DNA from: Diplosphaera chodatii
Taxonomy: Eukaryota; Chlorophyta; Trebouxiophyceae; Prasiolales; Stichococcaceae
DNA: 64,000 nt
Assembly: GCA_032358165.1 (NCBI GenBank)
Contig: JAALGY010000063.1
Coordinates: 434,001-498,000, forward strand
Direction of reading: 5' to 3'
Positions 12,695-24,159 of the stretch are shown piece by piece. The first letter of the stretch is position 1; each line of letters opens with the position of its first letter. The position numbers and the translations under genes were made by a program. The notes below the pieces were generated by a model, which ran no database searches, was not told the origin of the DNA, and saw nothing but the letters and a program-made list of their open reading frames with translations.

Positions 12695-15600
12695 ATGGAC
12701 GGCAGCAGTCGTGGTGGAGGCAGCATGCAAAGTCAAGTTGGTGGTAGTGATTCCCAGTCAAACGCGCTGCTTGATATCGAGCAATGGGCGCGGCAGCGGA
12801 CAGCGGCACCACGCCCCAAAGGGACTGCCAGCAAAACTCGCAAACAGAGGCGTACGGAGCACCAGCATGACACCAGCGCCTCAGCTGACGACAGTGCGGC
12901 ATCCGATGACACAGCAGGCCCTTCCATCGAGGCTGCTGCAGCCAATGCCGGCAACGGGCAGCGACATGACCAGGCGTACAGCGGCAGGCGCCAGGTCGTG
13001 CGTCACCAGCCCCAGGCAGCACCGGACCTGCAGCGGCAGCACCAGGCCGTGCGGCAGCCACACGAGCCCGCTCAGCAGACAGGTCGGTCGTCGGACAATG
13101 CGTCGTCTCAGCAGGAAGTGCATCACCATGCAAGACTGCACACATCTCAGGCAGCAGAGCCCTCTCTCGAGCAGCACTGCCAACATCTACCGCAGCCGCA
13201 GAGCTCCTTGCATGCAGCTGAATCGTTGCCACGGCAGCGCCAGGGCCTTATCAGCCTGGAAGACCAGCTGCAGCAGGCGCAGCACCAGTACAGGCAGCGG
13301 CAGCAACAGCTGCAGGGGGGACTGCAACACCAGCCTCGGCAGCTGCAGTCAGGCCGCCGCAAGCGGTCAGCGCTGCATCCAGGCGCCGCAGAGTTCCGAC
13401 CCACACTGCAGCAGCACGGACCTGAGTCAGCAGGCCTGGCAGCTGCCGACACTGCTGACGCGGAGTCAGAGGCGGATGCATGCGTCATCTGCTGCGAGCC
13501 TGCCGAGGTGAGCTCCGAGACGCTCTACATTCATGCTGTCAAGCGTCTCTAGTTCAAAGAGAAAGGTAAACTCACACATGATACAGCGAGCTGACGTGCA
13601 TTCCGGCTTTGGGCAGGCTGTGGCAATCGGGGCATGCCAGCACCCGGACGCTCCGGTGTGCGCCCGCTGCTGCCTGCGGCAGCGCTTGTGCTACCAGGTC
13701 AACAGGTGCCCGCTGTGCAACACATCACAGGAGGAGGTGAGACGCGCAGCCCTTGACTTCTGACTGTGCCCATCTGCAAGCGGCTGCATGTGAGAGCGCG
13801 GGACGATAGAGCATTGGTTTCCTATTCCAGGTGGCAATCGGGCGCTGGCGTTCAGAGGGCATGCCCAGCTTTGCAGAGTACAATGAGCAGCGACAGTCTC
13901 TGTGGCAACAGCCCAAGTGGGCTCGCGGCGTGCTGGTGAGAATCAAGTGCCATCACCCATATCCTGCTGCCGGTCAGACCCTTGCATTCTCAGCTGAGCT
14001 GGCGGACTTCAGGTAGCAATGCTGGTGTGTTTGGACGTCCAATAGGTGGACGACAGGGACCCAGCTCCTGCCTTGCGACGCCCGCCACTGCACAGTGAAC
14101 TGCAACGCATGACGGGGCGCTCATGCCCCGCGTGCGACACGGCAGGCGCGGGCACCAAGCCCTTCCCCAGCATCAAGGAGCTGCGCACGCACGTGGAGCG
14201 CGTGCACCGCAAGCGCCTGTGCGACGTCTGTGCCCACGTGAGCCAGAAGTCATGCTCACTCGTTTCGTGGTGTGACTAGCAACCGTGTAGTCAGCTGCAC
14301 ACATACTGCATCACAAGGGCCATCCCCCAGCATCAGTCATAGGCCGTGCTGTGCTGGGCCCCAGCTCGGTCCCGTCCATGTCACAGGCCCGGCGCAACTT
14401 CACGCTGGAGCTGCCGCTGTACAGCCCGTCAGAGATGGCGGAACATCAGGCCGGCCACCCCCGCTGCACCTTCTGCAAGCAGCACTTCTACTCGTCCGAT
14501 GAGCTGTTCACGCACATGCGGGCGCGGCACTTTGGGTGCCAGGTCTGCCAGCGCGCCAGCGGCGAGTTCAACTACTTCGAGAACGCGGACAGCCTCATCG
14601 ACCACCTGAGGTGTGCGACTGTGCGGACTTTTTCAGCAGACTCAGGAGACTCAGGTCCTTGCAGCAGGCTGGTCATGCGGTCTGTTATCTCATGTCATAG
14701 CTTCTAGGTTGGCTGCTAGTGGGCAACCTCCTGTCGATGGTATGCCGGCCGCATGCGGAGGCACACCACGCAGGCGCCCAGGTGAAGAGTGCTCAGGCGC
14801 ACTGGCACAGGGGCTGTGCAGCGATGTGCTGCTAAATTCCACGGCCTGCACTGCAGGCGCAGCCACCATCTGTGCGAAGAGGCAGAGTGCCAGGGCGCCT
14901 TCATGGCGTACGCGACTGAGGTGGAGCTGGCGCAGCACCGCCGCGACCGCCACTCGCGGGTCATGCCCCGCTGGCAGCGCGACACCGCCCGCCGCGTGGA
15001 CATCGACTTCGACGTGCGCCGGCGCCCCGGCACAGCCAGCGGCCCGGGGCACGGCAACTCGCGCCAAGGTGCGTGCTCGGGTTGCACTGCATGCATAGGC
15101 CGACCATGCTGGCCGCTTGATATGGCGGATATCACAGCCAGAGATCTCCTGCCATCCTTACGCCGTGCTGCCAGCGCCTGGCATGTGGTCCTCCTGTGGA
15201 AGTTTGAACGATGCAGCTGTCTCCTGCGGCCCATGCAGGTTTCGCACTCATCGATGATGACGTCGGCTTGGCAGAGGAGGCCTTCCCAGACCTGCCGCTC
15301 AATGGGCAGGTGCCACAGCAGGTGGCGCCCTCGCAGTGGGAGATGCAGCGCCGAGCAGCCGCTGCTGCACAGGCAAGGCATTAGTCCCTACTCGTCTGAT
15401 GGCCCGAGGAATGTCACTGGTACACTTATCATACGTCATGGTGCTGCATGCGCATCCACATACGGCGCCCAGCTGAAGCCCGCTCACACCTGCACCAGGC
15501 TGAGGAGCAGTTTCCAAGCCTAGGCGGGCAAGCAACCAGCAGTGGCGGCGCAGCGCCGCCTGTTGCACAGCAGCTCATTTCGGCCGATGCCAGTCTGCAC

Positions 15601-17697
15601 GGCCACCTATCAGCAAACAGCCAGGCAGGACGACGACATGTAGAAAGTGAGGAGCATGCGCTGGCGCGCCAGTTCTTCCCCGACGAGTTCGAGGACGAGG
15701 GGACCAGTGCCAGTACAGCGCAGGCCCCACAACAGCAGCAGGCAGCTGCGCCTCGCTCGTCGGCTCCCAGCACACGCAGGTGTTGCGGTTTGCGTAGCTA
15801 TAGGATCTTTGCCATGCACGGCGTGCAGAACACAGCACATGTAGCTCCCAGGCATCAGGCTGTACACCGCTGTGCGCTGCCTGTTGCGGATCCTTCCTTG
15901 TCATGCTGTGCAGTCAGCCCAGGCCATTGGTGCGGGTCACAGTGAAGTGCCCCTGCGGTCGGCAAACCAGCCACCAGGTGGTGGAGCAGGGCAGCCCTGC
16001 CCCGCCGATCGCCTGCAACGCCGCCTGCGAGCGTGAGCAGCACAAGGCGCGCCTTGCAGACGCCTTCGGCGTCGACAACTCCCAGGCGTACATAGCTGTG
16101 CACGACCGCAACAGGTGTGCGCCAAGCATGGGTGACGCTCACCTGTCGTGTGTTCAGCACATGCATGCACTGGTCCTTCGCAGTTGTGCCTGAACCTGCT
16201 CGGCACCTGCACACACTTCCAGATGGCTGCATGATCCGCCCACTGAGAGGCGGCTGGCAACTGCAGGATCCCGCTGTACGCCACCAGCCTGCTGCTGGCA
16301 GCGCGCAGGCACCCCAACTTCGTGCAGGGGCTGCAGCGCCACCTAGCTGCGTTCATGGCTGAACCTGCCGCCAAGCGCTATGCGCTGCCACCAATGCCCC
16401 GCGAGGTGCTCCTGCTCGACAACAACTGACGTGTGCATGAACCTCGACTTCTTGCACCCAGGAGGACGCTGCTTGCACAAGCTGGCACGGCTGATTGACC
16501 CACCAGTGCCCTCGAGATGTGCCACGAATGTTGGGCTCCTGCACAGCGAGCATTGCCCATGTGTGCACCAGCAGCACACCAGCAGCACAGGAATCATGCT
16601 TGTCCTCCTGAGACACTTGAGACTATCGGCACGCTGCTCCCGCCATGCAGGAGCGGAAGCTGGCACACGAGCTCGCGGAGCACTACGGGCTGACGACGCA
16701 GTCCTTGGGCACCGAGCCACAGCGCCACATCGAATTGTTCAAAACGCCTCGCAGCTCGATTCCCGGCAGGTGTGTCTGTTGCTTACCCATTGACATCGTC
16801 ATACGATAAGTTTATCACCAGCACAAAACCATGCTGCGCTCTGACGTCTGTAGCTGATCGTCGTACAGCAGTGAGCAGGACACAATGCTGCGGCGCAGGC
16901 TACTTTCTGAGGCAGTCAGTGCGCTGAGCAGCGACCAGCTGGGCCAGCTGGAGCGTGACGCGACTGGGTACCCTGTGAAGCTGCTGGACGTGGTGCGTGG
17001 CTTCGACGTGCCCGGCCTGCTGTCCGCCTGGGAGGGCCGCTTCTCGGTGCGCACTCGAAGCTGCATGCAAGTACTCTCATGCCTCCCAAGACCCGTGATC
17101 GACAGACGCTGTTTGCCTCCTGGTGAAGTGCTCTTGCCAGACGTGAGGGCGGCCACAGCACATGTCTGCAACAACTGATGGCCAACCGGGATGTCACCTG
17201 CAGTTGCAGCCCCAGGCCCGCACAGACAGCTGTGTCGTGCGCTTCGACACGCTTGCAGCTGCGCAGGAAGCCCTGCAGCAGCTGGGCGGCGGCATACGCG
17301 GCAAGTTCAGGTGCTGTCCGGCGCAGGTGCCATGCTGTACGTGCGCTGGAGGCATGCGCTAAGGATATGAGGGTAGCCGGAAGCTGTGCTGTGGCTTGTC
17401 TGCAGGGTTGATCCTGCGGCAGTTGCTGCATATTCGAAGCCTCAGAAGCCAGGATCAGCGGCATCAAAGGCAGCGATCCTGCAGCCGGCAGTGCCACCAG
17501 CAGCCAGCAGTCAGTCAAGTGCCTTGTCTGCGCCGTTCAGACCAGCAGCTGCCGTGCAAAACAGCGCGAAGCCGCCGCAGCAGCCACATCGCCGGCCGCC
17601 GCCGTACCAACCGCCGGGGTCCTCTGGCAGCTGGACAGCGGTGGGCCGGCCCATGAGTACGCCTATCGCTGCGCAGGGTGACCCATGGGATGACTGA
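12695..17697 (+). CDS. Fusion of ZNF598/Hel2-type RING E3 ligase with NFX1-type R3H region
   Basis: The N-terminal half matches ZNF598/Hel2, the E3 ligase that ubiquitinates the 40S subunit of collided ribosomes. A basic, Gln/Ser-rich start is followed by a RING split over two exons: CVICCEPAE, then GACQHPDAPVCARCC and CPLC at 13480-13735. Next come C2H2 zinc fingers: CPACDTAGAG near 14130, RCTFCKQHF near 14465, FGCQVCQ near 14535 and the HLCEEAECQGAF finger near 14870. Acidic DDDVGLAEEAFPDLP lies near 15250 and EEQFPSLGG near 15500. The frame then runs into NFX1 C-terminal elements. These are VTVKCPCGR near 15940, ACEREQHKARLADAFGV near 16020, LYATSLLLAARRHPNF near 16280, and an R3H-like ERKLAHELAEHYGL near 16650. 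The protein ends GDPWDD. No NFX1 CHC zinc-finger array was found. The start at 12695 is preferred over an in-frame upstream ATG at 12545. Confidence 0.8.
15373..15498 (+). other. GC-AG intron in the Hel2-NFX1 gene
   Basis: Exon ..AAAAAQ ends CAG directly before GCAAGG, and the next exon starts GCTGAGGAGCAG after TGCACCAG. Both sides are phase 0 and join as AAQ-AEEQFPSLGG. The upstream frame otherwise stops at TAG within 12 bases. AG|GCAAGG is the expected consensus of a GC-type donor. No GT donor nearby gives the same join. Confidence 0.65.
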
Positions 17698-18179
17698 TGG
17701 ATGCGCCTAGGAGATCAGCGTTTTAATTAGGCAGCCGATTGCGTTCGTCCCCTGGTCAGCACCACCCTCCGTGCTGTAGTGATGATTTCACGCTCGTAGG
17801 TGCTGTGTACCGTTATGTGCAATCGTTGGGTCTGATGGCCAGGCTCGTCTCAAGGGGCACCCCCTTTAGTCATCAGGTGCAGTTGCATTGAGTGATCGGG
17901 CAGACCGCACAACGTGTATCTCAAGCCCAGACGTAAAACTCGACATTGCGTCTTCGTCCCGTGCATCCTGTTTGCCTGCAACGACCCCACATCACATCAT
18001 TTGATCGCAACCATCTCTACAGCACTGTCAGGACGTCCCCTTGGCCTCTCTAGCATCGCCATTGTCAGTGCCGAGCATGAGGTACTGCCCTTTCCTGGGT
18101 CAGCCACATGTTGGGCATCATCACCTGAGGAGTAGATGCTGATCGACCGCCTGCACTGTGTCTCGATCGCAGGGCGCAA
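17698..18179. other. Intergenic region between same-strand genes
   Basis: This holds the 3' untranslated region of the Hel2-NFX1 gene and the promoter of the cyclophilin-like gene. Only short frames without recognisable similarity are seen. Confidence 0.5.
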
Positions 18180-19465
18180 ATGCGCTGTCATGCACTGCCA
18201 CGAGTACCCTTCATAGCACTGATTCTTGTTGCTTTGTCAGCCAATCTAGCTACAGAAGCACGCAACCTCGATCGCAACAGCGCCTTGATCGGATGGAGCG
18301 AAGAACTGTCAACACAGAAAATAGTGCTCACAACAGAGTATGGCAAGGTATGCTACGTCCTGTGGCGTCACAGTCAGAAACGATGTTGTAATCAAGCCTG
18401 GGATCACTTCTTACACTCTTAATGATCATTTGCAGATCAAGATCAGGGCCTTCCACAGCGCCGCTCCGAAAACATCCCAGCTAGTGACGTCCCTTGCACG
18501 TAGAGGCGGCGGTGAGAGCCTTAACTTTTACCGTCATGAGCACGCTGCAGAGGTGAGTGCGGAATGTGTTTAGTCCTTGGCCATGCCTGACCTCCTGCAC
18601 ATAGAACCTCCTGCACATGGAAGGTCTGGCACATTTGTCCTAGTGCACTGTTCCACCAGTCAAGCTGAAGTGACGCGTGCAGAACTGGGGCGCAAATGGC
18701 TTCTGGGGCCCGCCGTATGGTCTTCTGCAAGGCAGCCTGGCGGATCTGGATAGTGTCCCTCCATTCGAAAACAATATCAGTATCGAGTGAGAAACAATTC
18801 CCTGTGGGCAAAGCATTCGAAGTCTGCAACACCAGATCTGTGCTTGCAATCGGCCGCACGTGAGATGGGCGCATGCCAAGCTTTCTTTGTCAGTGCAGAA
18901 AAGGGCACGTTTGCACTATTCCGAACACCAAGGTGCGCTGAGATGCTGGTGCCGTTGGAGCACTTGCCAACTGCTTTTATGTCACCAAGCATGCACACTC
19001 CTCGTGAACAGCAAAGTTGGTCTGGCTGCTGCAGGAATTCTTCATTGCAACAGTGCCTCACCCAGAGTGGAACCAAGCGCATGCAGTCTGGGGCGAGGCA
19101 AGCTGTGTTTGACAATCAAGCTGGAGTTGCATTGTTCTCCATGCACTTTGCATGAGCTCGAATAATAAGGGGTGCAGTGACTTGCATCGCAGGTGGATAA
19201 CTTTGCAGTCGTTGACATGATCCCATTTGAGCCATCGTTCACACGGTGTGCACACATCATGTAGATGGTGTGCAATCTGCAAGCTGCAGGTTGATCGGCT
19301 TTATGCCATGTGGTAGGCAACGACGCACTATGCCGCAGTGAACTGTCTGGACAGACAGGTGCCATTGCACATGTTCATGACTGCAGGACAGACAACTCCA
19401 AGCCGCCAATCGTCACCACCTGGCTAAACAACACTGTGCCCTACACCATATCCTTGGAGCCTTGA
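18180..19465 (+). CDS. Secreted cyclophilin-like (PPIase-fold) protein
   Basis: The start gives a signal peptide (RVPFIALILVALSANLATEA), so the product enters the secretory pathway. The cyclophilin fold follows in short exons: IKIRAFHSAAPKTSQLVTSL at about 18436, then NWGANGFWGPPYGLLQGSLA near 18690. RKGHVCTIPNTK joins in phase 0 to EFFIATVPHPEWNQAHAVWG at about 18895-19105. VDNFAVVDMIPFEPSF comes next, and a terminal exon ends LNNTVPYTISLEP. FFIA, HPEW and AVWGEA are cyclophilin landmarks. The canonical catalytic FHR and QGGD motifs are not seen; LLQGSL stands near the latter. It may therefore be a weak or inactive isomerase, of the divergent single-domain type found in plants and algae. Confidence 0.75.
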
Positions 19466-19822
19466 CGGGGCTGGCAGCGGACAGTCAGCAAGCACGCATG
19501 CGTGAAAGCCATGTCGGACACCGGTGTCAATGGTGCCCAATTGTGCTCTCAGAAACATATATACAAGTCCAGGCATCGCTTCGAACTGCTGCCATGGATG
19601 AAGCCGGAAGTAGGCACAACAATTTGATAAACTTATGATGTATGACTAACCGGACTACAGCTGTGTGTTCCTACTAAGAGTCCCGATTCGCCACAGGGTG
19701 CGACAGGGAGGCGACGTGCACACAGCAGCCTGGCCACGCGCTTAGCCCAGCAGAAACCGCCTTCCCTGCAGAACGGCTGCAGCAGACTGTTCGCACGGCA
19801 TTGGGTAGCGCACGACGCAGCT
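19466..19822. other. Intergenic region upstream of ferritin
   Basis: This holds the end of the cyclophilin-like transcript and the ferritin promoter. I found no recognisable iron-responsive element or other named site by eye. Confidence 0.45.
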
Positions 19823-20608
19823 ATGTTGACCATGCAGCGGCAGGCACTACTGGGGTCGATGGGGCTCCCGACGCGGGTGCAAGGGGCGGCAAGGCCAGCA
19901 CGCGGCTCCGCAATAGTGCGGTCCGCCATGTCACAGCCGTCCAGCCCAATTGGGCCGGGCGACATGACGCCGTCAGCGGGTGCCAGCCAGCAGCTCAACT
20001 TCGAACCATTCCAGGAGGTGAAGCCGGAGCTGGTGCATGTGTCAGCAGCGCCCGTGTCAGAATCGTATGCGCGGCTGGACTACCACGAGGAGTGCGAGGC
20101 TGGCGTCAATGAACAAATCAACATCGAGCTGACCATCAGCTACGTGTACCTGTCGCTGCATTCGTATGCTGACCGGGACAACGTGGGCTTGCCCGGCTTT
20201 GCGGCGTGGTTCAAGGATGAGAGCGACGGCGAGCGGGACCACGCGCAGCTGCTGCTCAACTTCCAGAACAAGCGCGGCGGCCGCGTGAAGCTGCACACCC
20301 TCGTCGCGCCCGAGATGGAGTTTGCGAACGATGTGAAGGGCGATGCGTTGTACATGATGGAGCTGGTGCTGTCGCTTGAGAAGCTCAACTTCCACAAGCT
20401 CCGGCTGCTGCACGACATCGCGTGCAAGCACGACGACGCGGAGATGGCCGACTTCATCGAGGGGCAGCTGCTGGCGGACCAGTCCAGGGCAGTCAAGGAG
20501 GTGGCAGAGTATGTGTCGCAGCTGCGTCGCGTTGGCCAAGGCCTCGGCGTCTTCGAGTTTGACAAGTACCTGGCAGAGCGCGTGGGAGGCGAGGCCGTGG
20601 CTGCATGA
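19823..20608 (+). CDS. FER: Ferritin, plastid-type, single exon
   Basis: This 261-residue ferritin stores iron as a 24-mer shell. The first 60 or so residues are Ala/Ser/Arg-rich and look like a chloroplast transit peptide; ATG at 19832 is an alternative start. The four-helix core runs from YHEECEAGVNEQIN to the C-terminus. Ferroxidase residues align as E102, Y109, E137, H140, E186 and Q220. The position equivalent to human H-chain Glu61 is Gly136 (DGERDHAQ instead of the usual EEREHAE). The gene has no intron although nearly all neighbours are heavily split. Intracellular location in the plastid is inferred from the leader and from the plant/algal family. Confidence 0.95.
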   Translation: MLTMQRQALLGSMGLPTRVQGAARPARGSAIVRSAMSQPSSPIGPGDMTPSAGASQQLNFEPFQEVKPELVHVSAAPVSESYARLDYHEECEAGVNEQINIELTISYVYLSLHSYADRDNVGLPGFAAWFKDESDGERDHAQLLLNFQNKRGGRVKLHTLVAPEMEFANDVKGDALYMMELVLSLEKLNFHKLRLLHDIACKHDDAEMADFIEGQLLADQSRAVKEVAEYVSQLRRVGQGLGVFEFDKYLAERVGGEAVAA

Positions 20609-21248
20609 TCATCGAAGCAGCCTGTTAAGCTCAGGCGCTAGGTCCGTTGCTCCTGAGTGCAGCGCTGTCCAGGGCAGCACTTAGCCGGGGATCCAGCCCG
20701 CAATTTCTGCCCGCTTTGGAGTCGGTGCCGCTATGCTGCTGTGGTGCGGTGACCGCCACATGATGCGCCGGGGTGGCTACAATTCACCAGCGCCATTTAC
20801 TGGGTGTGTACCTGCTGTCAGGATGCAGACCAGGTGAACTAATCGCCCTCAAACTCACCAGTGATCCTGGTCACACTGTGTATGGGCAGAGCTAGCAAAT
20901 AGTCGATCTGACTGAAGTATGTTTTCGCACGAGGGTTGGATGTGTCCTCCGGCGTATTTGTTGTCTAGCTAGCCAAGGTTTCAGCGGAACAAAGCCTGAT
21001 CATTGATTGCAAGCAGCATGCCCCCGTCCTCGCACTAGCATCACACCAACACCAAGCAACCAAAGGCTTATCCATGGAAGGTATCAGGAATAATGAGCCA
21101 CCCAAGCCTCACAGCGAGGGTTGGAAGCTCCCAGCTGTGCCACGTAAGCTAACAGGCACGCGTGCAACTCATCAGAAATGTGGTGCGCGTTGTCAACAGC
21201 TATCTACTTCGGTCAACCAGCATTGAAGTTCTGACAAGGGTCGCAGTA
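20609..21248. other. Intergenic region between same-strand genes
   Basis: This holds the ferritin 3' region and the promoter/leader of the next gene. An in-frame upstream ATG for that gene lies at 21162. Nothing else recognisable is present. Confidence 0.45.
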
Positions 21249-24159
21249 ATGGGCATGGTCTCGCGACCAATGCCCAGCAGGCTGGCTTTGCTCACTGCTG
21301 CGGCGCCAATGCCTGGCAGCAGGTGCAGCAATCAGAACGGCAGCACAGCACCGTTTCGGCAGGGTAAACCTGGTCAGCACACACCGATCGGCACCTCACA
21401 ACAGCTACAGGCCTCAGGGCTGGCCGCTGGTGGCAGGCTGCTGCATCCGGTGCGGCGTCACCGCCCATGCCGGGCAGCAGCAGCAGAAGAACAGCCTGCG
21501 TCACCTGAGGACACACGGAGAAATCCAGATGGAAACGAAGCTAATCTCCAGCAGGAGGTGGTCAAGTTCGGCACAGCGGTGGCGCAGAGCGAGCAGGAGG
21601 CATTTCTGGCCGTGCAGGCTCAGCTGCGGCAGCAGCAGGCAGGGCAACGGGGGCAGCAGGCCGCCAGCATGGAGCCATCGCAGGACACAGCATCAGGGCT
21701 GGCATATGAGAGTAGAAGCAGCACTGGCACAGGCGGAGCAGCGCCGCTAGCGGCAACGGCTGCGGGTGAGGTGGGGCCTACTGACAGGGCTTTGCCGCCG
21801 GGCAGCACAGCCAGTGTGCTGGGGGATGCAGCGTCTGGAGCCAAAAGCAGTCAGCAGCCAGAGTCCCCTGCAGCGCAAGGGGCGGCGGGCAGCGCTGTCA
21901 AGCTGGACATGGCAGCAGCAGTGCGAGAGAAACTTGCACGGGCCGCAGAGTACAGAAAGGTAGCCTGCCAGGTCTCCGGACATGTCAAGGCATTGACGAT
22001 AGTGCTGCTGTTTGAGGAGCGTCCGGCGTGCCGTGTTGCGCGATGTTGTTGTTGCCCTCGTTGCAGACGCCTGATACTTGCTCTGCACAGGCAAAGCGGG
22101 AAGCAGAGGAGAAGGAGGCAGATTTGCCACAGGACGGCGGACCTGAGCAGCCAGGACGCATGCAGCAGGCGGGCAGCTCTGACGTTGCAGCGGGCTTTCT
22201 CGCCAACGTCATGCAAAACACCCTTATGTCCCCCAACAAGGACCTGCGGCCAGGTGAGCTGCCGAGCTGCAGCATGGTAGGGTCAGCAGTCAGTATGCCG
22301 CAGGATGTTACTACTGCAGGACGCACACGCTGAGCAGCAGGTGCTGGCGTTCTTGCTGCTGCAGAGGCGTTCACAGCAATGAAGGAGGCTGAGCGGAGGA
22401 AGAACGTGGAAATCATCACAGTGGACCGTGAGTATGATCCCACGCAGCAGGGCGGCTACGCCGACGGCTACAAGCCCAAGGTCAGCCACCAGCCACCACA
22501 CACTTACTTGTACTGCAGGCTGCGGCCGTCAGCTGCCAAGGTACACAGTAGCAGATTTGCAGGATGATTCTCCCAAGCCATCGTTTGCACATCGATAGTG
22601 GCTGGTCGGCTCAGCTACTGGCACATGTGCAGGTGGCAACGTGGGGCATGTTCCCCCGGCCGCCAGACATCTCCAAGGCGTACGGCGGCGGGCGCACCCT
22701 CCGGCCGGGGCAGGAGCTGGAGTCGGAGGACGCCCGCGCCGCCCGCGCCCGCCGTGTCACCCAGGTGCCCCTCGACAATTTTGCTGGCCCCGCCATCGCA
22801 CCGAGCAGCAGCCACACTGCTGATCCTCGGCGTTCCTGCTGTGTGAGCGGGGTGCACCGAAGCCGGCGGGGTGCGCGGCAGCTGGCAGCGAGGTGCATGG
22901 CAGACTCTACAGTATGGGCGCCGCTGCATACGTGGCAATGGGGTGCAGTCGAGAACAGCGACAGACCATGCCGGCAGCCATCATGTCCGAGCCTGGCAGC
23001 CAGGCCGATGTGTTGCTTGACACTGATCGGTCATCTGTGGTGCATTAGGCCATGAAGCGGTACAAACAGTCGACCGGACTTGAGGTCGACCCAGCCGTGC
23101 AAGCAGCAGCTCAGGTGATCGATCGTGTCTGCCATGCAGAAGGGAAGGCGTTGCTGGAAGCAGTGGATTGAAGTACTGAAGTTTCGGGGTGCCCTGAGCT
23201 TGTTGATCCGTCAATCTCTGACGAAGATGTCCGTATGTTCGGACATACATGCGTGTGGCTGATCCTGTGGCACAGGAGCAGCTGGAAACTGGCATGAGGG
23301 TCTTCAGGGCTGGGCAGCTGTCGGCCTCCCTGGAGCACTTTTCGGAGGCTGCTGCGCTGATGCCGCTGCGCTCCCCCGTGCGCACCCTGCAGCACCTGAC
23401 AGCATCCTGCTGTTGATAAGCGCAGTTTGCCAGGATAGCTCTCAGGATCAGTAGTCATCTCTACTGCTGCACATCATATGAGCAAAACGTTTGTGGTTCT
23501 GTTGGTGCTCAGGTTGGCGGCATGGCCCGCTTGCAGCAGGCGATCACGCTGGACTCGTTGGGGAAGGCACAAGAGGCAAAGGTCTGCTGCGTTGCTCGCT
23601 CACGCATCATCAGTCGCAAGCGACAGGGTTGTAGTATTGCAGCCGCTCTCTGAAGCCTTGCTGTGAGCTGGTGCTGACAGGCGATATATCAAAGTTTGCG
23701 CGGGCACCCCACCGCGGAGGTTGCCAGGAAAGTGAAGCATCTGCTGGGTGGCTTCGAGGTGGGAGCCATGCAGTCTATGCCCATGCATCTTGCACATACT
23801 TGCAGTAGACTGCATCCAGCTCCTGACCACTGGAGGTTGCCATGTCTGCAGGCAATGACGTTCCTGAAGGCGGACAAGTTTACCAGCCTGACTGTCAAGC
23901 CCCATGAGTATGACAAGTACTTCAGGTGCGTGCAGCAACTCCCTGCTCCCCTGCAGTGTCACGATGGCGAGACCAAATGGGTAACATGACACTGTGCCAT
24001 CCACAACGGTGCAGGAGGATGCCGAGTGCGTACGATAACGTGTACTATGTCAGCGCGGGTGAGAAGGAGGACCTTCGGGTCCCCACCATTGCTGCAACCA
24101 CCATCATGGTGCTGCCGCTGCTATTGGTCGGCTTGAAAGTACTGCAAAAGGCGTTGTAG
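21249..24159 (+). CDS. Plastid TPR-like protein with C-terminal membrane anchor
   Basis: I cannot name this protein but it is clearly spliced and protein-like. The N-terminus (MGMVSRPMPSRLALLTAAAP) looks like a plastid transit peptide, followed by a Gln/Ala/Ser-rich variable region to about 21960. Well-formed exons then read ERRKNVEIITVDREYDPTQQ with GGYADGYKPK (22390-22480), WGMFPRPPDISKAYGGGRTL (22640-22705) and YKQSTGLEVDPAVQAAAQ (23060). TPR-like helices follow: GMRVFRAGQLSASLEHFSEA near 23300, LQQAITLDSLGKAQEAK near 23530 and AEVARKVKHLLGGFE near 23715. The last exon has YDNVYYVSAGEKEDL and a hydrophobic C-terminal segment (TTIMVLPLLLVGLKVL). A thylakoid or envelope anchor is inferred. 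The in-frame ATG at 21162 is an alternative start. Confidence 0.7.
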
